A stretch of DNA of 64,000 nt, taken from contig NZ_MTHD01000002.1 in NCBI RefSeq assembly GCF_001956855.1, positions 310,001 to 374,000 on the forward strand. The letters run 5' to 3'. The notes beneath the pieces are model-generated. The model was given only the letters and a program-made list of their open reading frames with translations, did no database searches and was not told where the DNA came from. Shown here piece by piece: positions 54,424-63,120 of the stretch. Source of the stretch: Azonexus hydrophilus (lineage in GTDB: Bacteria; Pseudomonadota; Gammaproteobacteria; Burkholderiales; Rhodocyclaceae). A program made the translations under genes and the position numbers. The number at the start of each line of letters is the position of its first letter. The stretch's first letter is position 1.

Positions 54424-54594
54424 TCAGCCGCGACGCAACTGGACGTGACAGGGACGACGCCAGCAGGCTGGTTTGGCCAATGCGGAGAGGTCGGGACCAC
54501 GGTCGCCGAAGATGGCATGGGCCATGGCCAGACGCTTTTGTTCTTCCTCGGAAATGCCGGCGATGAGGTCGAACCATTTTTGCAGTTGCTTCAT
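54424..54594 (-). CDS. Short ORF, 56 residues, possibly SOS-regulated
   Basis: Starts MKQLQKWFDLIAGISEEEQK and ends ...CWRRPCHVQLRRG. The ATG is preceded by AAGGAG 7 bases upstream, which makes translation likely. One amphipathic helix (about 3-30) and a Cys/Arg-rich tail; no family recognised. Two LexA-like boxes lie 21 and 58 bases upstream. The next gene on the strand is the CZB protein, 122 bases away. Too short to have been listed by standard gene finders. Confidence 0.55.
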   Translation of the reverse strand: MKQLQKWFDLIAGISEEEQKRLAMAHAIFGDRGPDLSALAKPACWRRPCHVQLRRG

Positions 54595-54614
54595 GTGATT
54601 CTCCTTGCGTGATG

Positions 54615-54634
54615 TACTGGATAAACGAACAGTG
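54615..54634 (-). promoter_or_regulatory. LexA-like box (proximal)
   Basis: TACTGG-N8-ACAG on the plus strand, one core mismatch to CTGT-N8-ACAG, 21 bases before the small ORF's ATG. Confidence 0.45.
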
Positions 54635-54651
54635 TCTGTAGATTAGTGCAT

Positions 54652-54671
54652 GGCTGTTGTTATGTACAGTA
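54652..54671 (-). promoter_or_regulatory. LexA-like box (distal)
   Basis: CTGT-TGTTATGT-ACAG followed by TA (54654-54671), a complete core match. It differs from the dinB box (CTGTTGATATGAACAGTA) at only two spacer bases over that 18-base stretch. Confidence 0.65.
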
Positions 54672-54718
54672 CTTTTTTGTCGGCTGCTGCCAGGGTTCCG
54701 GAATGTATTCGCCCGGTT

Positions 54719-54724
54719 TATAAT
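54719..54724 (+). promoter_or_regulatory. -10 element for the BASS transporter
   Basis: Perfect TATAAT, 30 bases before the ATG; the matching -35 (TTCCGG at 54696-54701, 17-base spacer) is poor. Confidence 0.45.
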
Positions 54725-54754
54725 TGAACTCTTATATTGCTATGTGGACCGGCC

Positions 54755-55723
54755 ATGCTCAGCCTGCTCTCCCTGTTGTCGAAAAATCTGATCCTGGCCA
54801 TTCCGGTGACCATGCTGCTCGGTTTCCTGGCCGGCCTGCTGGCGCCGAGCGCCTGGATGAAGTCGCTGATCGTGCCGCTGACCTTCCTGATGGTCTATCC
54901 GATGATGGTCAGCCTGAAACTGGCCAAGGTGCTCGAAGGCGGCGACGGCAAGGCACAGGTGCTGGCGCAGGTGATCAACTTCGCGATCATTCCCTTTGTC
55001 GCCTTCGCGCTCGGCCGCTTCTTCTTCCCTGATCAGCCGTACTACGCCATCGGCCTGCTGCTGGCGGCGCTGCTGCCGACCTCGGGCATGACCATCTCGT
55101 GGACCGGTTTTGCCGGCGGTAACCTCGGGGCGGCGGTCAAGATGACGGTGCTCGGCCTGATCCTCGGTTCGCTGGCGACGCCGTTCTACGTCCAGTGGCT
55201 GATGGGGGCGACGGTACCGGTTGATCTGTGGGCGGTCTTCCTGCAGATCGTCTTCATCGTTTTCCTGCCGATGCTTGCCGGCCATCTGACGCAGTCCCGG
55301 TTGTTGAAGAAATACGGCCAGAAAGCTTTCCAGAGCGAATGGGCGCCGCGTTTCCCGCCGTTCTCGACGCTCGGCGTGCTCGGCATCGTCTTTGTCGCCA
55401 TGGCGCTCAAGGCCGAACAACTGCTGGCCCGGCCGGAAGAACTGCTGCACCTGGCCTGGCCGCTGCTGGCGCTGTACGGGATCAACTACCTGCTCAGCAG
55501 TGTTGTCGCCAAAGCCTTGCTGCCACGCGGTGACGCCATTGCGCTGGTCTATGGCACGGTGATGCGCAACCTGTCGATCGCGCTGGCGCTGGCGATGAAC
55601 GCTTTCGGTGCGGCCGGCTCGGATGCCGCGCTGGTGATCACGCTGGCCTACATCATCCAGGTGCAGTCGGCGGCCTGGTATGTGAAGCTGACGGATCGCC
55701 TGTTCGGCAAGAAGGTCGGCTGA
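54755..55723 (+). CDS. Bile acid:sodium symporter family (BASS/ACR3-like) transporter
   Basis: 322 residues, about ten helices. It begins LSLLSLLSKNLILAIPVTML and carries LLPTSGMTISWTGFAGGNLGAAVK, the BASS/ACR3 substrate region. It lacks the cysteine of the ACR3 arsenite site, so arsenite export is not supported. The substrate is unknown. An upstream ATG at 54737 is possible but the promoter position favours 54755. Confidence 0.8.
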   Translation: MLSLLSLLSKNLILAIPVTMLLGFLAGLLAPSAWMKSLIVPLTFLMVYPMMVSLKLAKVLEGGDGKAQVLAQVINFAIIPFVAFALGRFFFPDQPYYAIGLLLAALLPTSGMTISWTGFAGGNLGAAVKMTVLGLILGSLATPFYVQWLMGATVPVDLWAVFLQIVFIVFLPMLAGHLTQSRLLKKYGQKAFQSEWAPRFPPFSTLGVLGIVFVAMALKAEQLLARPEELLHLAWPLLALYGINYLLSSVVAKALLPRGDAIALVYGTVMRNLSIALALAMNAFGAAGSDAALVITLAYIIQVQSAAWYVKLTDRLFGKKVG

Positions 55724-55731
55724 TCCGGATG

Positions 55732-55774
55732 AAAAAATCCCCGCCCCGGAAATTGTTTCCGGGACGGGGATTTT
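55732..55774. terminator. Bidirectional terminator
   Basis: AAATCCCCG-C-CCCGGAAA / TTTCCGGG-A-CGGGGATTT stem (one mismatch) with TTG loop; A6 before and T4 after, serving the BASS gene and the convergent katG. Confidence 0.88.
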
Positions 55775-55789
55775 CTTTGGCCGGTTGAA

Positions 55790-58024
<2,235 letters not shown>

Positions 58025-58043
58025 TTAGCTATGGATTAGCTAA
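58025..58043 (-). promoter_or_regulatory. AT-rich direct repeat upstream of katG
   Basis: Two TAGCTA units 11 bases apart (TTAGCTAT and TTAGCTAA) 55-73 bases before the katG ATG. The helical phasing suits an activator such as OxyR, but it does not match that consensus exactly. Confidence 0.35.
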
Positions 58044-58121
58044 TTGATTAAGCAGATTTTCTCGATAGGGACTGGCTATGGTTTTCGGCGCTGCGTGAGT
58101 CGCTCAGTGGAAATTGCGAAA

Positions 58122-58143
58122 ATCTTGCGGTCGACCGCAAGAT
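58122..58143. repeat. Iterated palindrome, 22-base perfect dyad, copy 8
   Basis: The GCGGTCGACCGC core at 58127-58138 is extended to a perfect 22-base palindrome by ATCTT/AAGAT flanks. It is the longest copy in the window, non-coding, between the katG leader and the terminator of the cyd operon. Confidence 0.85.
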
Positions 58144-58147
58144 CGGC

Positions 58148-58174
58148 AAAAAAATGCCCGGTACGAAACCGGGC
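58148..58174 (-). terminator. Terminator of the cyd operon
   Basis: GCCCGGT-ACGAA-ACCGGGC stem followed on the minus strand by A and seven Ts, 29 bases beyond the stop of the last gene. Confidence 0.88.
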
Positions 58175-58202
58175 CAAGGCGTGAAGGCGGAGGTGGATTT
58201 GC

Positions 58203-58592
58203 CTAGACGTTTCTCAGTGCCAGCGTCCAGGCTTCCATGGCCTGGTTGGCGGGCTGCATCGGGGCTTCCATGAAGCTGATGACGAATTTTTCGCCGAGGT
58301 CGGCGATGCCGATCGAGCGCGGGCGGACGGCGAGGACCTGCGGATTCGGAATGGCGAAGCCGAAGCAGAAGACGATATCGACGGCGGCGACGAGGCCCGG
58401 CATGATCTCGCCGCCGATTTTCGTCGTGTGCGCAAGGTGGTCGAAGACGGCGATGAAATGCACCTTCGGGTTTTCGGCGATCTTGGCCTTGTAGTAATCG
58501 ACCAGCGCCGGGACGGACTGGAAGCTGGTTTCGTTTTTGCCGATCTCGGCGACGAAAACCGGGTATTTGTCGTTGAACAGGCTCTGTTTCAT
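58203..58592 (-). CDS. DUF6858-type small protein
   Basis: 129 residues, starting MKQSLFNDKYPVFVAEIGKN. A compact alpha/beta protein without membrane segment; the pattern resembles DUF302/DUF6858 proteins. Function unknown. Last gene of the cyd operon, 15 bases after the NifX-like gene. Confidence 0.65.
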   Translation of the reverse strand: MKQSLFNDKYPVFVAEIGKNETSFQSVPALVDYYKAKIAENPKVHFIAVFDHLAHTTKIGGEIMPGLVAAVDIVFCFGFAIPNPQVLAVRPRSIGIADLGEKFVISFMEAPMQPANQAMEAWTLALRNV

Positions 58593-58607
58593 GGCTGGGT
58601 CCTTGGC

Positions 58608-58970
58608 TCAGTGGGAGTGGTGTTCGTCGTCGCAGGCGAAAACGAGACTGCGCGTCAGCAGGCAGCCGGCGAGAAAATCGGCAATGGCGCGGTCGGGGTC
58701 TTCTTCGCAGGCGAGCAGGAGTTGCACGCCGAGGTCGATCAAACGGCGGAACAGATTGCTGCCCATGCCGCCGGTGATAAGCACGTTGATCCCGGCCAGT
58801 GCGTCGGGCAGGCCGGCGTGGCTGGCATGGAAGCTCTGTTCAATTGGCAGTTCGACCAGGCGCTTGCCGGCAATGCGGTCGGCGTCGATGTCGTAAAGCC
58901 AGAACTTGCGGCACTTGCCCGCGTGTTCGGTGATCGTCTTGCGATTCTGGCTGGTGATGGCGATTTGCAT
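58608..58970 (-). CDS. NifX/NifB-type FeMo-cofactor-binding domain protein
   Basis: 120 residues. A dinitrogenase iron-molybdenum cofactor domain (IAITSQNRKTITEHAGKCRKFWLYDI; ITGGMGSNLFRRL) ending in an acidic/His-rich tail (CDDEHHSH) that could bind metal. No nitrogenase genes are in view; small NifX-like proteins may carry metal clusters. It follows the ybgE-like gene by 8 bases. Confidence 0.8.
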   Translation of the reverse strand: MQIAITSQNRKTITEHAGKCRKFWLYDIDADRIAGKRLVELPIEQSFHASHAGLPDALAGINVLITGGMGSNLFRRLIDLGVQLLLACEEDPDRAIADFLAGCLLTRSLVFACDDEHHSH

Positions 58971-58978
58971 GATGTGCC

Positions 58979-59290
58979 TCAAATAGGAAGGAATGAGTGG
59001 CCGATGCTGTCCAGACGGATGACGGCCAGGGTGAGGGCGGCGACACAGGCGGTGGCGGAGAGCAGCCAGCGCGGCAGCCAGTGCAGCGGAACGAAGCCGA
59101 CGCCGCGGACGAAGCCGGCGCTCATCGACCAGAACAGCAGCATCGCCGCCGTGTGGTCGGCGTGGCCGGCGGCATCGGTGGCGATGCCGGGGAGGACGGT
59201 CATCACCACCAGGATCAGCAGGGCGATGGTCAGTGGCAGCCAGGCCAGGCCGGGTCCTGCCGCCGGCTCGGGCAGGGCGTCAGCGCCCAT
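58979..59290 (-). CDS. YbgE-like membrane protein of the cyd operon
   Basis: 103 residues with three membrane helices (about 17-37, 48-66, 75-92). Position directly after cydX and the membrane topology fit YbgE, an accessory protein of cytochrome bd operons; sequence match is weak. Its start lies inside the cydX reading frame (11-base overlap). Confidence 0.65.
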   Translation of the reverse strand: MGADALPEPAAGPGLAWLPLTIALLILVVMTVLPGIATDAAGHADHTAAMLLFWSMSAGFVRGVGFVPLHWLPRWLLSATACVAALTLAVIRLDSIGHSFLPI

Positions 59291-59381
59291 TGCGTTCTTC
59301 CTCGAAGTCGCCCCACAGCGTGTTGAGGATGGCGAGCAGCACGGCGAAGCCGATGCCGAGTACCCAGGCGAAATACCACAT
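59280..59381 (-). CDS. cydX: Cytochrome bd small subunit CydX
   Basis: 33 residues, MWYFAWVLGIGFAVLLAILN..., the classical CydX form: one membrane helix starting with an aromatic-rich MWYFAW and an acidic C-terminal tail (DFEEERN). AAGGAAAAC precedes the ATG. It stabilises the haem groups of cytochrome bd. It lies after the Rieske gene instead of directly after cydB. Confidence 0.92.
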   Translation of the reverse strand: MWYFAWVLGIGFAVLLAILNTLWGDFEEERNGR

Positions 59382-59393
59382 GATGTTTTCCTT

Positions 59394-60023
59394 TCAGGTC
59401 TTGTCGAATTCGTCGCTGCCGATGATCAGGCGGGTATCCGTCAGATACTGGTGCGGCGGGATTTCCAGGTTGGTCGGGGCCGGCTTGTTCTTGAACACGC
59501 GGCCGGCGAAGTCGAAGGTCGAGCCGTGGCACGGGCAGAAGAAGCCGCCCGGCCAGTCAGCGCCGAGCGCTGGATCACCGGGCGTGAACACGTTCGACGG
59601 CGAGCAGCCGAGATGGGTGCAGATGCCGACGGCGACCAGCATTTCCGGCACCCGCGAGCGCGTTTCGTTGGCGGCGTAGGCCGGCTGCTGCGAAGCGACG
59701 GCCGAGCCGGGATCGGCCAGCATTGGCTCGGCCTTTTTCAGCGCAGCGAGCATTTCCGGCGTGCGGTTGAGTATCCACACCGGCTTGCCGCGCCATTCGA
59801 CGACGATCATGTCGCCCGGGGCCAGATTGCCGATATCGACTTCGACCGGCGCGCCGGCGGCGAGCGCGCGATCGGACGGCATCAGGCTGCTGACGAAGGG
59901 CACGATGGCGGTCAGTGCCAGCGCGCCGCCGGCGCCGACAGTGGCCATCATCCACTGGCGGCGGGCCGGGCTGTCACAGACGGTGAAGGATTCACCCGAG
60001 CAAAGGCATTCGGACATGTGCAT
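59394..60023 (-). CDS. Rieske iron-sulfur protein within the cyd operon
   Basis: 209 residues. Rieske cluster boxes CTHLGC (C135, H137, C140) and CPCHGS (C163, C165, H166) are intact. The N-terminus has RRQWM before a membrane helix (26-45), as in twin-arginine-exported PetA proteins, but is preceded by an extra Cys-containing tail. It is inserted between cydB (5 bases) and cydX (12 bases). No cytochrome b/c1 genes follow, so it is not a bc1 operon. It may pass electrons to or from cytochrome bd, which has no such subunit in known enzymes; this is inference. Confidence 0.9.
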   Translation of the reverse strand: MHMSECLCSGESFTVCDSPARRQWMMATVGAGGALALTAIVPFVSSLMPSDRALAAGAPVEVDIGNLAPGDMIVVEWRGKPVWILNRTPEMLAALKKAEPMLADPGSAVASQQPAYAANETRSRVPEMLVAVGICTHLGCSPSNVFTPGDPALGADWPGGFFCPCHGSTFDFAGRVFKNKPAPTNLEIPPHQYLTDTRLIIGSDEFDKT

Positions 60024-60028
60024 CTCCT

Positions 60029-61171
60029 TTAATAAGCGGCATGGTCGTTTTCACGGATGTAGGCAGCGGTGACCTTGCCGGCCATCACCTTGTAGGCCCA
60101 GCCGGTGTAGGCAATGATGATCGGCATGAAGATCAGCGTCGCCCAGAGCATGATGTTCAACGTCAGGTGGCTGGAAACGCTGTCCCAGACGGTGAGGCTG
60201 GCGCGCAGGTCGGTCGACGACGGCATGATGAACGGGAACAGCGAGACACCGGCGGTGCCGATCACCCCGACGATGGCCAGCGACGAGGCGACGAAGGCGG
60301 CCAGCGTCGCGCCATTGACTGCCAGCAGCATGGCCGCCGCCGTGCCGGCATAAGCCAGCGCCGGCAGCGCCATGGTCAGCGGATACTTGCCGTAATTGGC
60401 AAGCCAGGCGCCCGGTTGGCGGATGACTTCCTTGTCCAGCGGATTGGGCAGCGCAGCGGGGTCGACCGCAGAAACGATGGCAAAACCGTCAATGCCCTGC
60501 CACAGCCAGATGCCGGCCACCGAGAAGGTCGCCAGCAGAAGGCTGCCGAAAGCCAGCATGGCAACCTGGGTGCGGCGCTGGATGGCACCCTCGGTGCGGT
60601 GCATCAGGTACACCGCGCCGTGGAAGGTGATCATCGCCGTCGACACGACGCCGCAGAGCAGGGCGAAGGGATTGAGCAGGGCCCAGAAGCTGCCGGTGTA
60701 GGTCGACATCAGGTTGTCGGCGAAGCTGAAGGGCACGCCCTGAAACAGGTTGCCGAAGGCGACGCCGAAGATCAGCGGTGGCACGGCGCCGCCGACGAAC
60801 AGGCCCCAGTCCCAGGTGTTGCGCCAGGTCGGGTTGGCGATCTTGCTCCGGTAGTCGAAGCCGACCGGGCGGAAGAACAGCGCCCAGAGCACGGCCAGCA
60901 TCGCCCAGTAGAAGCCGGAGAAAGCGGTTGCGTAAACCAGTGGCCAGGCAGCGAAGATGGCGCCGCCGCCAGTGATGAACCAGACCTGGTTGCCGTCCCA
61001 GTGCGGGCCGACGGTGTTGATGACGACGCGGCGCTCGACGTCGTCCTTGCCGACGAAGGGCAGCAGCGTGCCGACGCCCATGTCGTGGCCGTCCATGATG
61101 GCGAAGCCGACCAGCAGGACGCCGACCAGCAGCCACCAGATGAGTTTCAGCGTTGGGTAATCGAAGATCAT
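60029..61171 (-). CDS. cydB: Cytochrome bd oxidase subunit II
   Basis: 380 residues with 8-9 helices. WWLLVGVLLVGFAIMDGHDMG, GPHWDGNQVWFITGGGAIFAAWP and SSTDLRASLTVWDSSSSH-type segments are those of CydB. With CydA it forms the quinol-oxidising, high-affinity terminal oxidase. It follows cydA by 10 bases. The half-palindrome GGTCGACCGCA lies inside the gene at about 60460. Confidence 0.95.
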   Translation of the reverse strand: MIFDYPTLKLIWWLLVGVLLVGFAIMDGHDMGVGTLLPFVGKDDVERRVVINTVGPHWDGNQVWFITGGGAIFAAWPLVYATAFSGFYWAMLAVLWALFFRPVGFDYRSKIANPTWRNTWDWGLFVGGAVPPLIFGVAFGNLFQGVPFSFADNLMSTYTGSFWALLNPFALLCGVVSTAMITFHGAVYLMHRTEGAIQRRTQVAMLAFGSLLLATFSVAGIWLWQGIDGFAIVSAVDPAALPNPLDKEVIRQPGAWLANYGKYPLTMALPALAYAGTAAAMLLAVNGATLAAFVASSLAIVGVIGTAGVSLFPFIMPSSTDLRASLTVWDSVSSHLTLNIMLWATLIFMPIIIAYTGWAYKVMAGKVTAAYIRENDHAAY

Positions 61172-61181
61172 GATGCTTTCC

Positions 61182-62744
61182 TCAGGCGTGAGCGTGTGCG
61201 GTTTCGTTGTCGTAGCGGCCGGTGCCGAGGCTGCCCGGTCCCTGTTTGGCGAAGCGCACCATCAGGTACATCTCGACCACCAGCAGCAGCGTGTAGAAGC
61301 CGATGAAGCCGGCCAGCGAGCCGTACAGGTTGCCGACCGACAGCGTCGATACCGACATGTGGGTCGGCAGCACGCCGTAGATGGTCCAGGGCTGACGGCC
61401 GTATTCGGCGACGAACCAGCCGAGTTCGCAGGAAATCCACGGGATCGGCAGCATCCACAGTGCGCTGTGCAGTAGCCAGCGCTTCTCGGCGAAATTGCCC
61501 TTGACCGAGTACCACAGCGCGGCGCCGAACAAGGCCAGCATCAGGAAGCCGAAGGCGACCATCAGGCGGAAGGTCCAGAACAGCGGAGCGACGCGCGGGA
61601 TGGTGTCGGCGACGGCTTTTTCAATGATTTCCGGCGTCGCGGTGCCGACATCGACGACGTACTTCTTCAGCAGCAGACCGAAGCCGAGGTCGGCAACGTG
61701 CTGTTCGAACAGTGCCTTGGTCTCGGCGTCTGCCGGGTTCTTGCGCAGCTTTTCCAGGGCGCCGACGGCGATCTGGCCGGACAGGATGCGTTCGCGGTTC
61801 TTCTCGCGGATTTCCTTGATGCCGGGAATCTGCTTGTCGAGCGAACGGGTGCCGATGATGCCCATGACCCACGGGATTTCGATGGCGAAGTCGTTCTTCA
61901 TCTCGGCTTCGTTGGGGATGGCGATGATGTTGAAGCCGGCCGGTGCCGGTTCGGTTTCCCACATCGCCTCCATCGCGGCAAGCTTGGTCTGCTGGGCTTC
62001 GCCGACGGTGTAGCCGGATTCATCGCCGAGCACGATGACCGAGCAGATCGATGCGAAGCCGAAGGCGGCAGCGATGCGGAAGCTCTTGCGGGCGAAGTCG
62101 ACATTGCGGCCGCGCAGCAAGTAGAAGGCCGAGATCGACAGCACGAACATGGCGCCGGTAACGTAGCCGGCCGACACGGTATGGACGAACTTGGCCTGGG
62201 CGTCCGGGTTGAACAGCACGGCCCAGAAATCGACCATTTCCATGCGCATGGTCACGTAGCTGAACTCGGCGCCGACCGGGTTCTGCATCCAGCCGTTGGC
62301 GATCAGGATCCACAGCGCCGACAGGTTGGTGCCGACGGCCATGAGGATGGTGACGAGCAGATGCTGCTTGCGCGACAGGCGGTCCCAGCCGAAGAAGAAC
62401 AGGCCGATGAAGGTCGATTCCAGGAAGAAGGCCATCAGCCCCTCGATCGCCAGCGGCGCGCCGAAGATGTCACCGACGTAGTGCGAGTAGTAGGCCCAGT
62501 TAGTGCCGAACTGGAACTCCATGGTGATGCCGGTGGTCACGCCGAGCGCGAAATTGATGCCGAACAGCTTGCCCCAGAAGCGGGTCATGTCCTTGTAGAT
62601 GGTCTTGCCGGTCATGACATACGCGGATTCCATGATGACGAGGATCCAGGTCATGCCGATGGTCAGCGGCACGAACAGGAAGTGGTACATCGCGGTGATC
62701 GCGAACTGCAGACGGGACAGGTCGACGAGCTCTTCACTGAGCAT
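61182..62744 (-). CDS. cydA: Cytochrome bd oxidase subunit I
   Basis: 520 residues. H21 in MYHFLFVPLTIG is the haem b595 ligand; GRQPWTIYGVLPTHMS and the long hydrophilic Q-loop (about 260-340, with EIPWVMGIIGTRS) identify the long-loop, E. coli-like form. It reduces O2 to water with quinol electrons and protects against oxygen. Its ATG lies within the cydP frame (11-base overlap), so the two are coupled. Confidence 0.96.
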   Translation of the reverse strand: MLSEELVDLSRLQFAITAMYHFLFVPLTIGMTWILVIMESAYVMTGKTIYKDMTRFWGKLFGINFALGVTTGITMEFQFGTNWAYYSHYVGDIFGAPLAIEGLMAFFLESTFIGLFFFGWDRLSRKQHLLVTILMAVGTNLSALWILIANGWMQNPVGAEFSYVTMRMEMVDFWAVLFNPDAQAKFVHTVSAGYVTGAMFVLSISAFYLLRGRNVDFARKSFRIAAAFGFASICSVIVLGDESGYTVGEAQQTKLAAMEAMWETEPAPAGFNIIAIPNEAEMKNDFAIEIPWVMGIIGTRSLDKQIPGIKEIREKNRERILSGQIAVGALEKLRKNPADAETKALFEQHVADLGFGLLLKKYVVDVGTATPEIIEKAVADTIPRVAPLFWTFRLMVAFGFLMLALFGAALWYSVKGNFAEKRWLLHSALWMLPIPWISCELGWFVAEYGRQPWTIYGVLPTHMSVSTLSVGNLYGSLAGFIGFYTLLLVVEMYLMVRFAKQGPGSLGTGRYDNETAHAHA

Positions 62745-62910
62745 CGGTTTCTCCTTGCTGGGCGGTGGTGAAATGGCGGGCGGCGGTCGTGTCGTCGACA
62801 GCGACCCGCGCGTCGCGGATGAACAGCCACCAGATCGCCGTCAGGACGATCAGCTTGGCGATGACGAGAAGGATCAGTTCGCGTCTGAGTCGGCGGTCGC
62901 GTCGGTCCAT
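62734..62910 (-). CDS. cydP: Cytochrome oxidase small subunit CydP
   Basis: 58 residues. One membrane helix (about 11-31, ELILLVIAKLIVLTAIWWLF) between a basic N-terminus (MDRRDRRLRR) and the polar VAVDDTTAARHF tail, the CydP form of Betaproteobacteria. AGGAGCC precedes the ATG. It is the first gene of the operon and overlaps cydA by 11 bases. Confidence 0.88.
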   Translation of the reverse strand: MDRRDRRLRRELILLVIAKLIVLTAIWWLFIRDARVAVDDTTAARHFTTAQQGETDAQ

Positions 62911-62945
62911 GGCAGGCTCCTGTGGTTGAATAACAGCGTTTACTT

Positions 62946-62961
62946 ATCAAGAGCCGTGCCA
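62946..62961 (-). promoter_or_regulatory. Candidate sigma-54 promoter of the cyd operon
   Basis: TGGCACGGCTCTTGAT on the minus strand fits TGGCAC-N5-TTGCW with one mismatch (A for C at -12). The expected transcript start is near 62936, 25 bases before the cydP ATG. Confidence 0.6.
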
Positions 62962-63045
62962 GCATCGCCGGGGGCGAAAAGTTGCGCCAAGGCATTGATT
63001 TCAAATCCTGCGACATTACGTCGCAGGTCGATTTCTGGCTTTTTT

Positions 63046-63120
63046 CTGCCATCTGTGGCAGCGTGTGGCAGTGATTGATGGCAGAAGGTGGCAGTAAAAT
63101 GGCAGACAACAACGTGGCAG
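63046..63120. repeat. Array of TGGCAG elements
   Basis: CTGCCA at 63046 and TGGCAG at 63056, 63066, 63079, 63089, 63100 and 63115, in 10-15 base steps. The first pair forms an inverted repeat with a 4-base spacer. The array starts about 85 bases upstream of the sigma-54 promoter and runs into the first codons of the activator gene, so it could be the enhancer for that activator. Confidence 0.6.

Noticed and set aside
54343..54612. 89-codon plus-strand frame over the 56-residue minus-strand ORF
   Set aside because: No ribosome-binding site; the minus-strand ORF has a better start and fits its upstream boxes.
58025..58043. Exact OxyR site at katG
   Set aside because: The ATAG/CTAT spacing of the OxyR consensus is not met; kept only as an unnamed operator candidate.
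62921..62960. FNR box upstream of cydP
   Set aside because: One TTGAT half-site is present but the ATCAA partner is missing at the right distance.
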